Notes under the pieces: model-generated
Told to the model about the DNA's origin: nothing
What the model saw: the letters and a program-made list of their open reading frames with translations, nothing else
Databases searched by the model: none
NCBI GenBank assembly: GCA_027577415.1
Contig: JANBQS010000625.1
Location: 1 to 14,366 of the forward strand
DNA length: 14,366 nt
Direction of reading: 5' to 3'
From: Coemansia sp. RSA 922
Lineage: Eukaryota > Kickxellomycota > Kickxellomycetes > Kickxellales > Kickxellaceae
Made by a program: the position numbers and the translations under genes
Shown: one piece after another, positions 1 to 8,788 of the stretch
Position numbering within the stretch: the stretch's first letter is position 1
Layout of the letters: the number at the start of each line of letters is the position of its first letter

Positions 1-1281
1 CGCCTCGTCATTGGCCGCCGCCAGAATATGCTGCGTCAGCAAATCGACTAATAGGTCAACTGTCTCGGCGCTCCGCAGGTTGGTAGGTACGACATGGGCG
101 AAAAACCCTTGAGCCGCCATCTTTAGACCCATGCTGCTTATCATGCGCTCGCGGTTTGGCAAACTACTGCTGACTGGTTTCGAAACCGCGACCAATGGCC
201 GAAGCACGAGCAGTAGGAACGTCGCCATATTAATGCGCTGCAGCGACGAAGCCCACTGCACAATGTCATCTTCATCTACTGGTCGGTGCTCGCAGGTCAA
301 AAATGGCTCGCGCGTAAAGTGGTTCTTGCGGATCAGCGCTTGCTCGTGCGCATAGCAGTCCAAGCGTTGGAAAGCACCATTCGGCAAACCCGCCGCGCTC
401 GACATGCCGTCATCCAGCGCTTGGACCGTCGTGTTGACTTCATCAATGACACGCTGAGACAAGTAGTCAAGCACCGCCAGATCGGCTGCTGACCCAAGCC
501 CCGCAAGAGGCTGACCGTTAGAAAGATTGCCGTCGTCAAGAAAGCTGTCGTCGCCATCATCGTGTTCTTCGTCGTCAGAATGATGTGCCTGGCTGGCGAT
601 AGCAAGTGGGTTAGAATCGACGATTGCAGCAGCCGAATACGCAGCAGAGTCCGTGCTTGTATGCGTGGCAATATTGAGCGGAGTATTGGCGGAGGTAATT
701 GCATGGTCAGCATCAACGTTCTTATCGCTCTCACCGCCCTGCTCGTCGACCAAGATCTCGACATAGACATTGCTCGTTTTCCACTTGGCAGGAGTGGTCC
801 TGGGTGGACGGGTTTCCTCTTCGCCGGAGCTTTCCTCGCTCGATTGGGAAGCGACGGACTCGACTGCTTCGACTTCGCTTTCAGAATCGCTAACCTCGGC
901 CTTGTTTGGTGAGCGACCACGCGGACGACCCGTCGAGGTAGGAACAGCTTTGCGCGGGCGGCCGCGACGTGCGGCATATGATAACGTGGCCCTAGATGTG
1001 GGTGTGTCCCCGGACTCGGCAGACATTGAGCCTGTCGCCCTGATGGCTGAGGGTGTCGGAGCATCGTGACTACGTGTATCGTAAGGACTCGTATGCTGAG
1101 CCTCATCGTCCTTTAGCGCAACGGGTTTGTGGCGCAAATTCATGGCAATTGTCGTTGCTGTTGTTGTGGGCAATTGCTCAGCTGAACTCGCCCGAGACCC
1201 CATGCTATCTGTTCGGCGTGGGTGACCAGTAGCTCGCGGCAGTACGTGAGCAATTCTGTGTGACGCGCCTGGCCTTACCAT
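1..1281 (-). CDS. AT-hook nuclear protein, N-terminal 427 residues (partial)
   Basis: One minus-strand frame stays open from an in-frame TAA at 1330-1332 to the left edge, so the C-terminus is missing. The first in-frame ATG is at 1279-1281; later in-frame ATGs at residues 27 and 47 are alternatives. Two AT-hooks are visible: RRGRPRK at residues 105-111 and GRPRGRSP at 118-125. A Ser/Glu/Asp-rich acidic stretch follows (about 130-156), then a disordered linker with a second acidic patch (235-250). From about 265 to the edge the sequence becomes hydrophobic and helix-like, suggesting a HEAT-type or other alpha-helical domain. AT-hooks bind the minor groove of AT-rich DNA, so a chromatin role is likely. 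The family is not recognised; a cohesin-loader (Scc2/Mis4) N-terminus is one weak possibility. A GTAAGG directly after the ATG could be a splice donor, but reading through works well. Coding is well supported, identity is not. Confidence 0.8.
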   Translation of the reverse strand, partial: MVRPGASHRIAHVLPRATGHPRRTDSMGSRASSAEQLPTTTATTIAMNLRHKPVALKDDEAQHTSPYDTRSHDAPTPSAIRATGSMSAESGDTPTSRATLSYAARRGRPRKAVPTSTGRPRGRSPNKAEVSDSESEVEAVESVASQSSEESSGEEETRPPRTTPAKWKTSNVYVEILVDEQGGESDKNVDADHAITSANTPLNIATHTSTDSAAYSAAAIVDSNPLAIASQAHHSDDEEHDDGDDSFLDDGNLSNGQPLAGLGSAADLAVLDYLSQRVIDEVNTTVQALDDGMSSAAGLPNGAFQRLDCYAHEQALIRKNHFTREPFLTCEHRPVDEDDIVQWASSLQRINMATFLLLVLRPLVAVSKPVSSSLPNRERMISSMGLKMAAQGFFAHVVPTNLRSAETVDLLVDLLTQHILAAANDEA

Positions 1282-1369
1282 TTCGCCGGCTTCCTTTTGT
1301 AAGCGTGCGCCCAAGGCTTTGACTACAAGTTAAATGTTAAAGGCGAACGAAACAAAAAAAATAGAATAA

Positions 1370-1375
1370 ACGCGT
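1370..1375. promoter_or_regulatory. ACGCGT (MluI cell-cycle box-like) site
   Basis: A perfect palindromic ACGCGT lies about 89 bases upstream of the AT-hook gene ATG. In yeasts this motif is bound by MBF and drives G1/S transcription of replication and cohesion genes. Finding one six-base site by chance in 3 kb is not rare, so the assignment rests on its position and on the nuclear character of the gene. Confidence 0.35.
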
Positions 1376-1452
1376 TGATGTTGAGCAGAAATTCAAATCG
1401 AAATCAGAAAGGGTTTGCGCAGCAAAAGAACTCACCCACTCGGCTCACATCC

Positions 1453-1463
1453 AAGTCGGCGCG
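1453..1463 (+). repeat. 11-base direct repeat, copy 1 (AAGTCGGCGCG)
   Basis: The same 11 bases occur again at 1922-1932. In both places a GATTGGCT (reverse CCAAT context) follows: 21 bases after this copy, and overlapping by one base at the second. The shared pair of motifs suggests a repeated regulatory module rather than a mobile element. Confidence 0.35.
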
Positions 1464-1484
1464 CCGTTTGGATAGACCGCTGTG

Positions 1485-1500
1485 ATTGGCTAATTATTGG
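1485..1500 (-). promoter_or_regulatory. Paired CCAAT boxes
   Basis: Two ATTGG pentamers (1485-1489 and 1496-1500) read as CCAAT on the minus strand, spaced 11 bases, about one helical turn. They lie 204-219 bases upstream of the AT-hook gene start, in the normal range and orientation for HAP/NF-Y binding. A third copy is at 1933-1937. Confidence 0.4.
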
Positions 1501-1921
1501 TTGCATTCTTGGGAGAAAAAAAATCCTAGGTCCCAGCCCCTTTAGATATTCACAGTCGCCAACTGACTGGGACATGGTTGTATGACGGTATGGCTCGTAC
1601 ACCAGCCGTAGAGAGCAACACAGATTGCCATGAGCTGGGTATGACGTCGAACCAGTAACACATGTAACAGTTTTTGGAAGTAAAATTTTTTTCCCGTCAG
1701 TGTGGGTGGTGTTGACAGCCGTCGAAATGTGTTTATAGTAGCAGTGAGGTTGAGATCGACAGATGGTCATATCGGCTAAGGTTTTACATCGGCAATCGTT
1801 CCTGCTGATAGCTAGTGCAACAGATGAGAGAGAGAGATCGAGCACCATTCTGACCAATGCTGGACGGCGAACCTTTTTACAATAAACGGCTGTTGTTCTG
1901 GAAATGGACCGCTCTGAATGG

Positions 1922-1939
1922 AAGTCGGCGCGATTGGCT
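1922..1939 (+). repeat. 11-base direct repeat, copy 2, with GATTGGCT
   Basis: This is the second copy of AAGTCGGCGCG (1922-1932), running straight into GATTGGCT (1932-1939). See the copy at 1453-1463. Confidence 0.35.
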
Positions 1940-2490
1940 GGCTCTTTATTTAGCAAGACCGAAATGTCTGCACAATGGAGGTTTTGCTATCGATGGCGCG
2001 CCATGGCAGCACTTATTGCGCACGTTCATTTCGCAATGGTGGCAGCAGGCACGGAAAGCATCAAACAAGGGGCTAAATTAGCGTGGGCATCCCTGGTGTA
2101 TGACGGCATTGACTATAGCAACGGAAGTCGCTATAGCACTGCAGGTATCGACAGTGCACTGCAGGCGACTGAGTGTGTGTGAAATGCCAAGCACTTTGAG
2201 AAGCTTCCCAAAGCAGGCTGCAGAGGCGATCGGCAGACTTGGCTTGACCGGAGAAAAAAAGAATAGCACAGCAGTGTCCAAATTATCGCGGATGCGTAGC
2301 TGCAGCTTGCGCATGGTGTGTCTGTTGCTTGGGCCACCACCAGTTGCAATGATGGGCGGTGGAGTGCGACAATGGCGGAAGGCTGCAGACCAGACACCAG
2401 ACAACAGAGAAGGCAACCAGGCGGCTGGGAGCCAGGAAGGAGGCGTTCTGACTTCCTTCTCTCCTTTTGCAAGATCTTGAGTTCAGCGCC

Positions 2491-2502
2491 TTATATAATT
2501 TA
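2491..2502 (+). promoter_or_regulatory. TATA-like element in mid-intergenic region
   Basis: TTATATAATTTA stands out in otherwise mixed-composition DNA and resembles a core promoter TATA box. No good coding start follows within several hundred bases, so if used it would drive a non-coding RNA or a BEM1 transcript with a leader of about 2 kb. Position and composition are the only support. Confidence 0.25.
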
Positions 2503-3403
2503 TCTCTTGTCACTGAGCCCTTTCTGGTTGCTACTGCCCACTAGCTTCGCCGCTGCGTATCCACATAGTGCCAGAACACAATCGGTAAGCACTCTCCTAG
2601 CTACGGGTTCAGCTCTATCCACAGCCCTGACTTGCTACGCCCTACTCCCTCCCTCGTCGTGCTGGCAAGCATTCACGCTAGCATCTCCGCCTGGCGCAGA
2701 GCACGCATGGTAGGCGCAATTGCACTGCTACTACTTGCGATATCCTCCCTCCCTCTCTCCCCGCCACTATTACCATGGCCGCGATGGCTATTGAGCTCTT
2801 GAGCTTTATCCTTCGCGCTCTACAAAGCAGTGCATGCACTTGTCCTGTCTGGGCTTGTGCGTTTTGTGCATTTGTGCGTGGTTTGGCCTGTACAATGCGG
2901 GCGGCGTTCTTGCACCCCAGTCATTGTAGCGGCGGCACAATCGAGTCGGCTAGTGTGCTGGACGGGCAGTGTTGCTATACGGTGGGATAAGCCGCTTACC
3001 CCGTTCTCCACAGCCCTGCCCGCCTCCAAGCCACTAGCAAGTTCTCAGAGGTCGCCGCTTTGCTAATGGCGGTCCTGGGCGTGGTGAGAATGTGCGCCTC
3101 GTTTCAGCTACTAACGCAAGCACAATTGCTAATGCACACACGCTATGCAGCTGCATGCCTCTACCGCTTGGTCCCACCGCAGCGCCCAAAAAAAATAATA
3201 GTCGAGAGCAAACAGGGCGGTGAACATAGTCCACATTCTCAGCACTGCCACCAGCCCATGCCACACGCTAGCCGTAGCAGTAACTCAGAAAGCTCCAAGA
3301 TGGCCTTGCTACTGTCCTCCAATGCGGCCCGCCCACTGGTGCGTGCTACGCGCCAAGAGGCATTGGTGGCGACTCCAAAAGAATAGTAAACAGTGTGCCT
3401 CGC

Positions 3404-3429
3404 CTGGCATCTGGCATCTGGCATCTGGC
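3404..3429 (+). repeat. Tandem 7-base repeat, CTGGCAT x 3.7
   Basis: Three exact CTGGCAT units (3404-3424) are followed by a partial unit CTGGC. This is a short non-coding minisatellite-like array with no visible relation to a gene. Confidence 0.8.
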
Positions 3430-3832
3430 GAAAGTGCCTGGCAGCCACGCATCCCTTCTTCTGGTTTAGCATTTTGTTCTTTTTATCTTGTTCACAGATC
3501 ACCTTGCACCTGCACGGTACTTGTATGTGTCATACTGCACGCTCGGACGGCGTTCCTGGAGCTGATGCACCCTAAAGCCCATTGTCCTCTCCTCAGATCC
3601 TGGCCCAGGGTTGCGCTTCCCGATATGCTCCGTCAACTGTGTTACTCGGATATCCATGCTGCTTCTGCAGTGTGTCCGGATACACCAGGTAGTGAAATAG
3701 AGAGCTGGTTCACCTCGATTTGATTGTACGCCTATCACTCAATTCCAGCTCCCTCCCCGCCAGCTTACCGCACCTTGTTCTCAGGAAGCTCGCCATTCAT
3801 CGCAGAAGCTTTATTAAATGGCGACCACTATG

Positions 3833-4575
3833 TTCTGGTTCACCCAAAGCGGCGACTGTCTTTCTGTTCAGCTCCAGCTCTCTTTACTCCAAAGACGCAT
3901 TTGCACATAGTCCTTATCTCGCTTTCGCCTTCTTTGTCTTGCTGCTTATAATTGCTAATTGCTCAGTCTGCTTTGCGCCATTTAGGGGTGTGTGCTCTAT
4001 TATAGCCATTCTTCTCTACCACTTTGTCTCTATACGCAATTGTGCATTATTAGACTTGCTCGTATCAGTCTCAGCGCGCCACACCTGACCACCCGCCGAC
4101 TTTTCAGCTGCGCCCTAGCGATCCAACTCCCTGCTGACCCGCCCGCCTGCACAAGACTTCCTATCTTGGTGTGCACGAACAACGCTCGCAATAAACCCGG
4201 AAACCGCAAGTGATACGGCAGAATACGACATTTTGTGCGCTCCACAAAGACCTCGACTTCTTTCTGCGCTTTATATCAAACACCTGCCCGCTTAGTCTCT
4301 CACCCAGAAAGAGAGTCCAACAACGTCTCCAGCCGCCTGCCCCTTTACGTACAAAGGATTGCCTCTGTCCGCGAGCGCACATCATCTGCTGCCCCTTTCT
4401 TAGACAGCCCACACATATTCTCCTTTGCTTTACAGCTCGGAGCCAGACAGCCAGTACTTGCTTACGCACCAGTCTCCCAGTCGTCGCTCTCTACTTCTCC
4501 TCTACTCCCAACATCACACGCGCAATAGCTACACTCCATATCTTTCTTTCCTTATCCCTGGCGCTCAGCCCGCCT

Positions 4576-4614
<39 letters not shown>

Positions 4615-4646
4615 CTACACCCACCCAAAATTCTTGCACACGCGAT
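3833..4646 (+). promoter_or_regulatory. ATG-free, pyrimidine-rich leader of the BEM1-like gene
   Basis: I read these 814 bases and found no ATG in any plus-strand frame; the last ones before it are at 3818-3820 and 3830-3832, and the next is the BEM1 start at 4647. The strand is rich in C and T and poor in G. Several ATGs would be expected by chance, so this looks like a transcribed 5' leader kept free of upstream start codons for ribosome scanning. The exact transcription start cannot be seen. Confidence 0.5.
4580..4610 (+). repeat. CT dinucleotide repeat, about 15 units
   Basis: An uninterrupted CT run spans 4581-4610, preceded by a T, and ends 36 bases before the BEM1 ATG. Pyrimidine tracts of this kind are common in fungal core promoters and leaders. 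It is a microsatellite, so its length probably varies between strains. In one frame it would read as a Ser-Leu repeat, but that frame has no ATG. Confidence 0.9.
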
Positions 4647-6773
4647 ATGCGCCTGCCCAACCGCAAGTCCTCGTCCGCAAAGGTCGAGGTGCCCAAGCGG
4701 GTCATCCGCGCCCTCAGAAACTACTCGAGCAAAGAGGTCACAGAGCTTTCGTTCAAGCGCGACGACTTTTTCTATGTGCTCTCCAACCCACACGACGACG
4801 ACAGCTGGTACGATGTCACTAACCCTCTGAGCGGTAAGCGTGGCCTTGTGCCCGCATCGTACTTTGAGATCATGGAGTCGCGCCAGGATCGCTTGAACCG
4901 CATACATCGCTCCGCATCCAACGCTTCTCCGACACCCTCGCTTACTCACGATCACTCCGACTCTGCCATGGACGTGCCGCCACAACCAAGCTTTGGCAGC
5001 GACATCATCCACGCCACAGCTATTCACAACCGCGCCTCGCGCGCTGACTCCAGAGACCATCCCAGCAACGGCTCTAGCGTTCCAATTGAGCCTATCATGA
5101 TGGGAAGCGCCCTGCGCACTCGCACCAGCAGCATCCAGCAGCAGCACCACTACCACCAGCGCCAGCTCAGCCAGCACGCCAGCAGCTTTGATGCTGCCCC
5201 AATGCTGCCTTCTATCGTCGAGCCCCGCGCTGTGGCCCTCTACGATTTTGACGCCGCAAACAGCAACGAGCTTACACTGCGCGAGGGCGACGATGTCGTA
5301 GTGGTGGCCCAGAGCACCGACGACTGGGTAATAGCCAAGCCCCTCATGCGGGGAGGTCCTCCGGGTCTTGTGCCGGCGTCGTACATACAGATGCGCGACA
5401 ACTCTTCTGGTGCTCCAATTGCCGACTTGCGCGCATATCTCTCTCGCAGCAACATGCGTCTGCGCACCGCCACCGAGTGGGAGCGCAAGCTGCAAGAGCT
5501 ACGCGTGTCTCGCTCCACCGCTAGCTCAGCGTCTGCCAATAGCGATGTTACAACTGCCACAACCGCTCACATCGACCGGACCGGGTCGCCTGTCAGCAGC
5601 CATGACGGAGACCGCTCTCCCACGCCTCGATCCAGCGTTGGCAGCACGCTGCCTGCGCTTGGCTTGGCCCTCAAAAAAACCCGTGCGCGTGCTCTGACGT
5701 CTTCGTCGTCAACCAGCTCTATTGCCGACCGTAGCTCGTTCCGCCAACCAAGCAAAGGCCGCCAGCCCTCGGGCGGATCCAGCCAGCTGCAGACCAGCGA
5801 GAACTTCCCGCCTTTCCACATAGACGAGGTAGCATCGGTGAGCGTGCCAACGTTTATCTGCAAAGACGGCGCCTACTTGTTCCAGATTTCGCTCCAGTTC
5901 CGGTCAGGCGATGAGCGCAACTTGTACCGCGGCTATGACGACTTTATATACTGCCGCAACCAGCTCCACGATTTGTTCCCCAAGGAGACCAGCCCACTGA
6001 AGCTGGCGCGGTTCTCTATGCACAGCTCGTCGATGGTGTATCTCAACGACGTCATTGCCGAGCGCCGCCGCAGCGACATTGACGAGTATGTCAACGGCCT
6101 GCTAGGCATGCCCGACGAAGTCATGAATTGCGCCGTTGTGCAGCGCCTGTTTGGATCCCGTGTTGGGTCACAACTGAACCGGCAGTCGTCTGCTGGTCGC
6201 AGCTTGCGGCGAGCGGATCGTCCTACACAGCACTTGCCGTCGCTGTCTACTGACAGCACGCTGGAGTCTGCGTTTACACCGGCATCCGCGTCATCCTCCG
6301 ACACTGTTGTTGACGACTCGCACCACTTTGACGTGAAGAGCTACAGCGCGACTTACGCCGCAAAATCCATGGCCAGCGGACGGCGGCCTTCTCTAGCTGC
6401 TCCGCCCATGCCCAAGATGCTTGGAGACACTGATGCTGACGTGGATACCGATTCGGGTTTTGGCTCCCGGCGACTGACACACAAGGCAAGCTCTGCCACG
6501 CTATCGGGCAAAAACTCGATGGTCAAAGTCAAGATCAAGCTTGGCAGCGAGATGATTGCACTCCGCTTGCCGTCCGAGCTGACATTGCGCGAGCTCAGAG
6601 CGCGCATTGCTCTAAAGTTGGGCAATGAGGAGTCGGCCAAGGCCATGTCTGGTACATCTCAGATCGTGTACCATGCACCCTCTGGCGAGTCTACATTGCT
6701 GAACGACGACCAGGACTGGGAAACTGCGCTGCTGGTCACCAACTACAAGCCTATACTGACTTTTGTTCAGTAA
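4647..6773 (+). CDS. BEM1: Bem1/Scd2-like polarity scaffold (SH3-SH3-PX-PB1)
   Basis: This 708-residue protein has the full Bem1 order: SH3-1 (about 17-77), SH3-2 (193-250, with ALYDF, the DDW core and GLVPASY), PX (387-505, with the YRGYDDF core and a basic RRR at 473-475) and a C-terminal PB1 (624-708, with KVKIKL carrying the basic beta-1 lysine of type II PB1 domains). In yeasts Bem1/Scd2 brings active Cdc42, its exchange factor Cdc24 (through PB1-PB1 contact) and PAK kinases (through SH3-2) together at sites of polarised growth, and PX binds membrane phosphoinositide. Linkers are Ser/Gln/His-rich and disordered. SH3-1 has ALRNY in place of ALYDY, so it is divergent. The start is the first in-frame ATG; upstream in-frame sequence lacks one. 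No intron is needed. Length is near the family norm (about 550-750). Confidence 0.95.
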   Translation: MRLPNRKSSSAKVEVPKRVIRALRNYSSKEVTELSFKRDDFFYVLSNPHDDDSWYDVTNPLSGKRGLVPASYFEIMESRQDRLNRIHRSASNASPTPSLTHDHSDSAMDVPPQPSFGSDIIHATAIHNRASRADSRDHPSNGSSVPIEPIMMGSALRTRTSSIQQQHHYHQRQLSQHASSFDAAPMLPSIVEPRAVALYDFDAANSNELTLREGDDVVVVAQSTDDWVIAKPLMRGGPPGLVPASYIQMRDNSSGAPIADLRAYLSRSNMRLRTATEWERKLQELRVSRSTASSASANSDVTTATTAHIDRTGSPVSSHDGDRSPTPRSSVGSTLPALGLALKKTRARALTSSSSTSSIADRSSFRQPSKGRQPSGGSSQLQTSENFPPFHIDEVASVSVPTFICKDGAYLFQISLQFRSGDERNLYRGYDDFIYCRNQLHDLFPKETSPLKLARFSMHSSSMVYLNDVIAERRRSDIDEYVNGLLGMPDEVMNCAVVQRLFGSRVGSQLNRQSSAGRSLRRADRPTQHLPSLSTDSTLESAFTPASASSSDTVVDDSHHFDVKSYSATYAAKSMASGRRPSLAAPPMPKMLGDTDADVDTDSGFGSRRLTHKASSATLSGKNSMVKVKIKLGSEMIALRLPSELTLRELRARIALKLGNEESAKAMSGTSQIVYHAPSGESTLLNDDQDWETALLVTNYKPILTFVQ

Positions 6774-7098
6774 AAGATATTAGCCATTCTTATCCACCTC
6801 TGCATCTTGCACTTTTACTACCATCTGTGTTTACTTTTTCCTCTCTTTTTCTTCTGTTCGTTCTGTCCTTAGTCTTTTTGAATCAATAAGTTGTACAAAC
6901 CCTCGACATGATCTGGTGCTTCTTCGTCTGGCTCATGGTTCACGATCTGCATACGTGCCGGTGATTAAATCGTTGATCCAGGCCTGTATTTTTGTTGTTC
7001 TGAAGGCTTCTAGGGAATTGCTTCTCATTTGTTGTCTTTGCAATTATTTTTTTAGAGTGTAATTCTTTCTCGATTATAAGACACGCAAGCAAAAGAGA
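6774..7098. other. BEM1 3' end and CCT2 promoter region
   Basis: This gap lies between two genes on the same strand. Its left part is T-rich with an AATAAG at 6885-6890 that may serve as a polyadenylation signal for the BEM1-like transcript. The right part is AT-rich with T-runs close to the CCT2 start. No gene is visible. Confidence 0.5.
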
Positions 7099-8676
7099 AT
7101 GTCTACACAGCTATTTAACGAGGGTGCAACCGAAGAGCGTGCTGAAAACGCGCGTCTGAGCAACATCATCGGCGCAATCGCGGTGGGCGATCTGGTAAAG
7201 AGCACGCTGGGACCCAAGGGCATGGATAAGATTTTGCAGTCGGCGTCGTCTCGTGGCGGCGACGGCTTGATTGTCACCAACGACGGTGCAACGATCCTAA
7301 AGTCGATTCCCCTGGACAACGCGGCTGCCAAAGTGCTGGTGAACATCTCAAAGGTGCAGGACGACGAAGTCGGTGACGGTACGACATCGGTGTGCGTGCT
7401 TGCGGCAGAGATCCTTCGACAGGCTGAGCAGCTTCTTGACCAGCGTATGCACCCACAGACCATCATCGACGGGTTTAGGCTGGCTGTTGCCAGTGCGCGC
7501 TCGGCTTTGGAGAGCTCGGCTGTCTCGCACAAGGACGACGAAGCACAGTGGCGCGAGGACTTGCTCAGCATTGCGCGTACTACGCTTAGCTCCAAGGTGC
7601 TAGCAGCCGACAAGCACAAGTTCGCCGAGGTCTGCGTTGACGCCGTGCTGCGTCTGAAGGGAAGCACCAACCTCGACCGCATCCAGATCATCAAGAAGGC
7701 TGGCGGCAAGGTGTCGGACTCTTACCTCTCGGATGGATTTATCCTCAACAAAAAAATTGGCGTCAATCAGCCCCGCCTGGTCAAGGGCGCACGGATCCTG
7801 GTCGCCAACACGCCGATGGACACTGACAAGGTCAAGGTGTTTGGTGCCAAGATCAAGGTCTCTGACACAGCGCAGCTAGCTGATCTGGAGCGTGCCGAGC
7901 GTGAAAAGATGCGCGCCAAGGTGCAAAAGATTGCTGCCATGGGTATCAACGTGTTTGTCAACCGCCAGCTCATCTACAACTGGCCCGAGCAGCTGTTTGC
8001 CGACGCCGGCATCATGGCTATTGAGCATGCCGACTTTGACGGCGTTGAGCGTCTGGCGTTGGTCACTGGCGGCGAGATTGCCTCGTCGTTCGACTCGCCT
8101 GAGCTGCTCAAGCTAGGCGCCTGTGACACCGTCGAGGAGATCATCATTGGCGAGGACCGCATGGTCAAGTTTGGTGGCGCTGCTGCAGGTCAGGCGTGCA
8201 CTGTTGTGCTGCGTGGCGGTACCGGCCAGATGCTCGACGAGGCCGAGAGGTCCATCCACGACGCCATTGCCGTCCTCAGCCAGACTATCGCTGAGCCGCG
8301 CATTGTGTACGGTGGCGGGTGCTCTGAGATGCTGATGAGCAAGGCTGTCGACGATGCCGCCAAGCTCGTCCCGGGAAAGAAGTCGATTGCCATGGAGGCC
8401 TTCGCCAAGGCCCTGCGCCAGATGCCCACCATCTTGGCTGACAACGCTGGCCTTGACAGCGCCGACCTTGTGGCTCGGCTGCGGGCTGCTCACTATGACG
8501 GCAAGTCTACGTCCGGTCTTGACCTCTTTGAAGGCGATGTCGTTGATGTCGTCGGCAAGGTCACTGAGAGCTTCAAGCTGAAGCGCCAGGTGCTGCTGAG
8601 TGCCGCTGAGGCAGCCGAAATGATTCTTCGCGTCGACGACATTATCCGCTGCGCTCCCAGACAGAGGAGAAACTAA
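7099..8676 (+). CDS. CCT2: T-complex protein 1 subunit beta (CCT-beta chaperonin)
   Basis: This 525-residue protein is a full-length subunit of the cytosolic CCT/TRiC chaperonin, the two-ring ATP-driven machine that folds actin, tubulin and WD40 proteins. It aligns end to end with human CCT2 from memory: EERAENARL near the N-terminus, LGPKGMDK (38-44 region), NDGAT (61-65), the ATP-site GDGTTS (92-97), the beta-specific KKIGVNQP (218-225), [13 protein letters not shown] in the apical domain (288-300), [20 protein letters not shown] (310-329) and YGGGCSEM (404-411). The C-terminus is a short basic RQRRN and lacks the few extra residues of the human protein. The start ATG sits in AGAGAATGT and begins a normal-length N-terminus. 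No intron is needed. It would work with seven other CCT subunits encoded elsewhere. Confidence 0.98.
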   Translation: MSTQLFNEGATEERAENARLSNIIGAIAVGDLVKSTLGPKGMDKILQSASSRGGDGLIVTNDGATILKSIPLDNAAAKVLVNISKVQDDEVGDGTTSVCVLAAEILRQAEQLLDQRMHPQTIIDGFRLAVASARSALESSAVSHKDDEAQWREDLLSIARTTLSSKVLAADKHKFAEVCVDAVLRLKGSTNLDRIQIIKKAGGKVSDSYLSDGFILNKKIGVNQPRLVKGARILVANTPMDTDKVKVFGAKIKVSDTAQLADLERAEREKMRAKVQKIAAMGINVFVNRQLIYNWPEQLFADAGIMAIEHADFDGVERLALVTGGEIASSFDSPELLKLGACDTVEEIIIGEDRMVKFGGAAAGQACTVVLRGGTGQMLDEAERSIHDAIAVLSQTIAEPRIVYGGGCSEMLMSKAVDDAAKLVPGKKSIAMEAFAKALRQMPTILADNAGLDSADLVARLRAAHYDGKSTSGLDLFEGDVVDVVGKVTESFKLKRQVLLSAAEAAEMILRVDDIIRCAPRQRRN

Positions 8677-8739
8677 GGGGTTGATCAGCTTACTTCTTCT
8701 TTTAATAGCACATTCACGCCTAGTCAGGTGAATACAGAG

Positions 8740-8745
8740 TTTATT
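8740..8745 (-). terminator. AATAAA polyadenylation signal for the Maf-like gene
   Basis: On the minus strand AATAAA lies 43 bases past the stop codon of the Maf-like gene, within the 112-base gap where it converges with CCT2. The position is right for a polyadenylation signal. Confidence 0.45.
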
Positions 8746-8788
8746 TGCTACCTAAATGGTTGATATCTTTACTATAGCCTTGTTGTGT

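Larger units (their letters stand above)
1282..4646. other. 3.4 kb divergent intergenic region
   Basis: This region separates the 5' ends of the AT-hook gene (minus) and the BEM1-like gene (plus). Open frames here are short, overlap in several frames, begin mostly at non-ATG codons and show no recognisable domain. I see no tRNA B-box, rRNA or transposon protein. The left third carries promoter-like motifs near the AT-hook gene, a TATA-like site lies near 2491, and the right part becomes pyrimidine-rich on the plus strand. It may hold two promoters, a long 5' leader for BEM1 and possibly a non-coding transcript; the last is inference. Confidence 0.6.

Noticed and set aside
333..1106. 257-codon open frame on the minus strand
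   Set aside because: It overlaps the AT-hook frame, which has far better protein features (AT-hooks, acidic and helical regions). The overlapping frame is rich in Arg/Leu/Ser and looks like an out-of-frame reading.
1432..1956. 174-codon open frame on the minus strand in the intergenic region
   Set aside because: It opens at a TTG, has no recognisable domain and an irregular composition rich in Cys, His and Arg. A chance frame is more likely, although it is the longest one in the gap.
4425..4646. N-terminal extension of the BEM1-like protein with a Ser-Leu repeat
   Set aside because: The frame is open but contains no ATG before 4647; the Ser-Leu run is the CT microsatellite in translation.
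4491..5495. 334-codon antisense frame across the BEM1-like gene
   Set aside because: It lies opposite a well-supported SH3 region and has no domain of its own; its repeats mirror the CT tract.
6999..7025. Possible heat-shock element before CCT2 (alternating TTC and GAA)
   Set aside because: The spacings between TTC and GAA are 1, 3 and 4 bases instead of the required 2, so it does not fit a heat-shock factor site.
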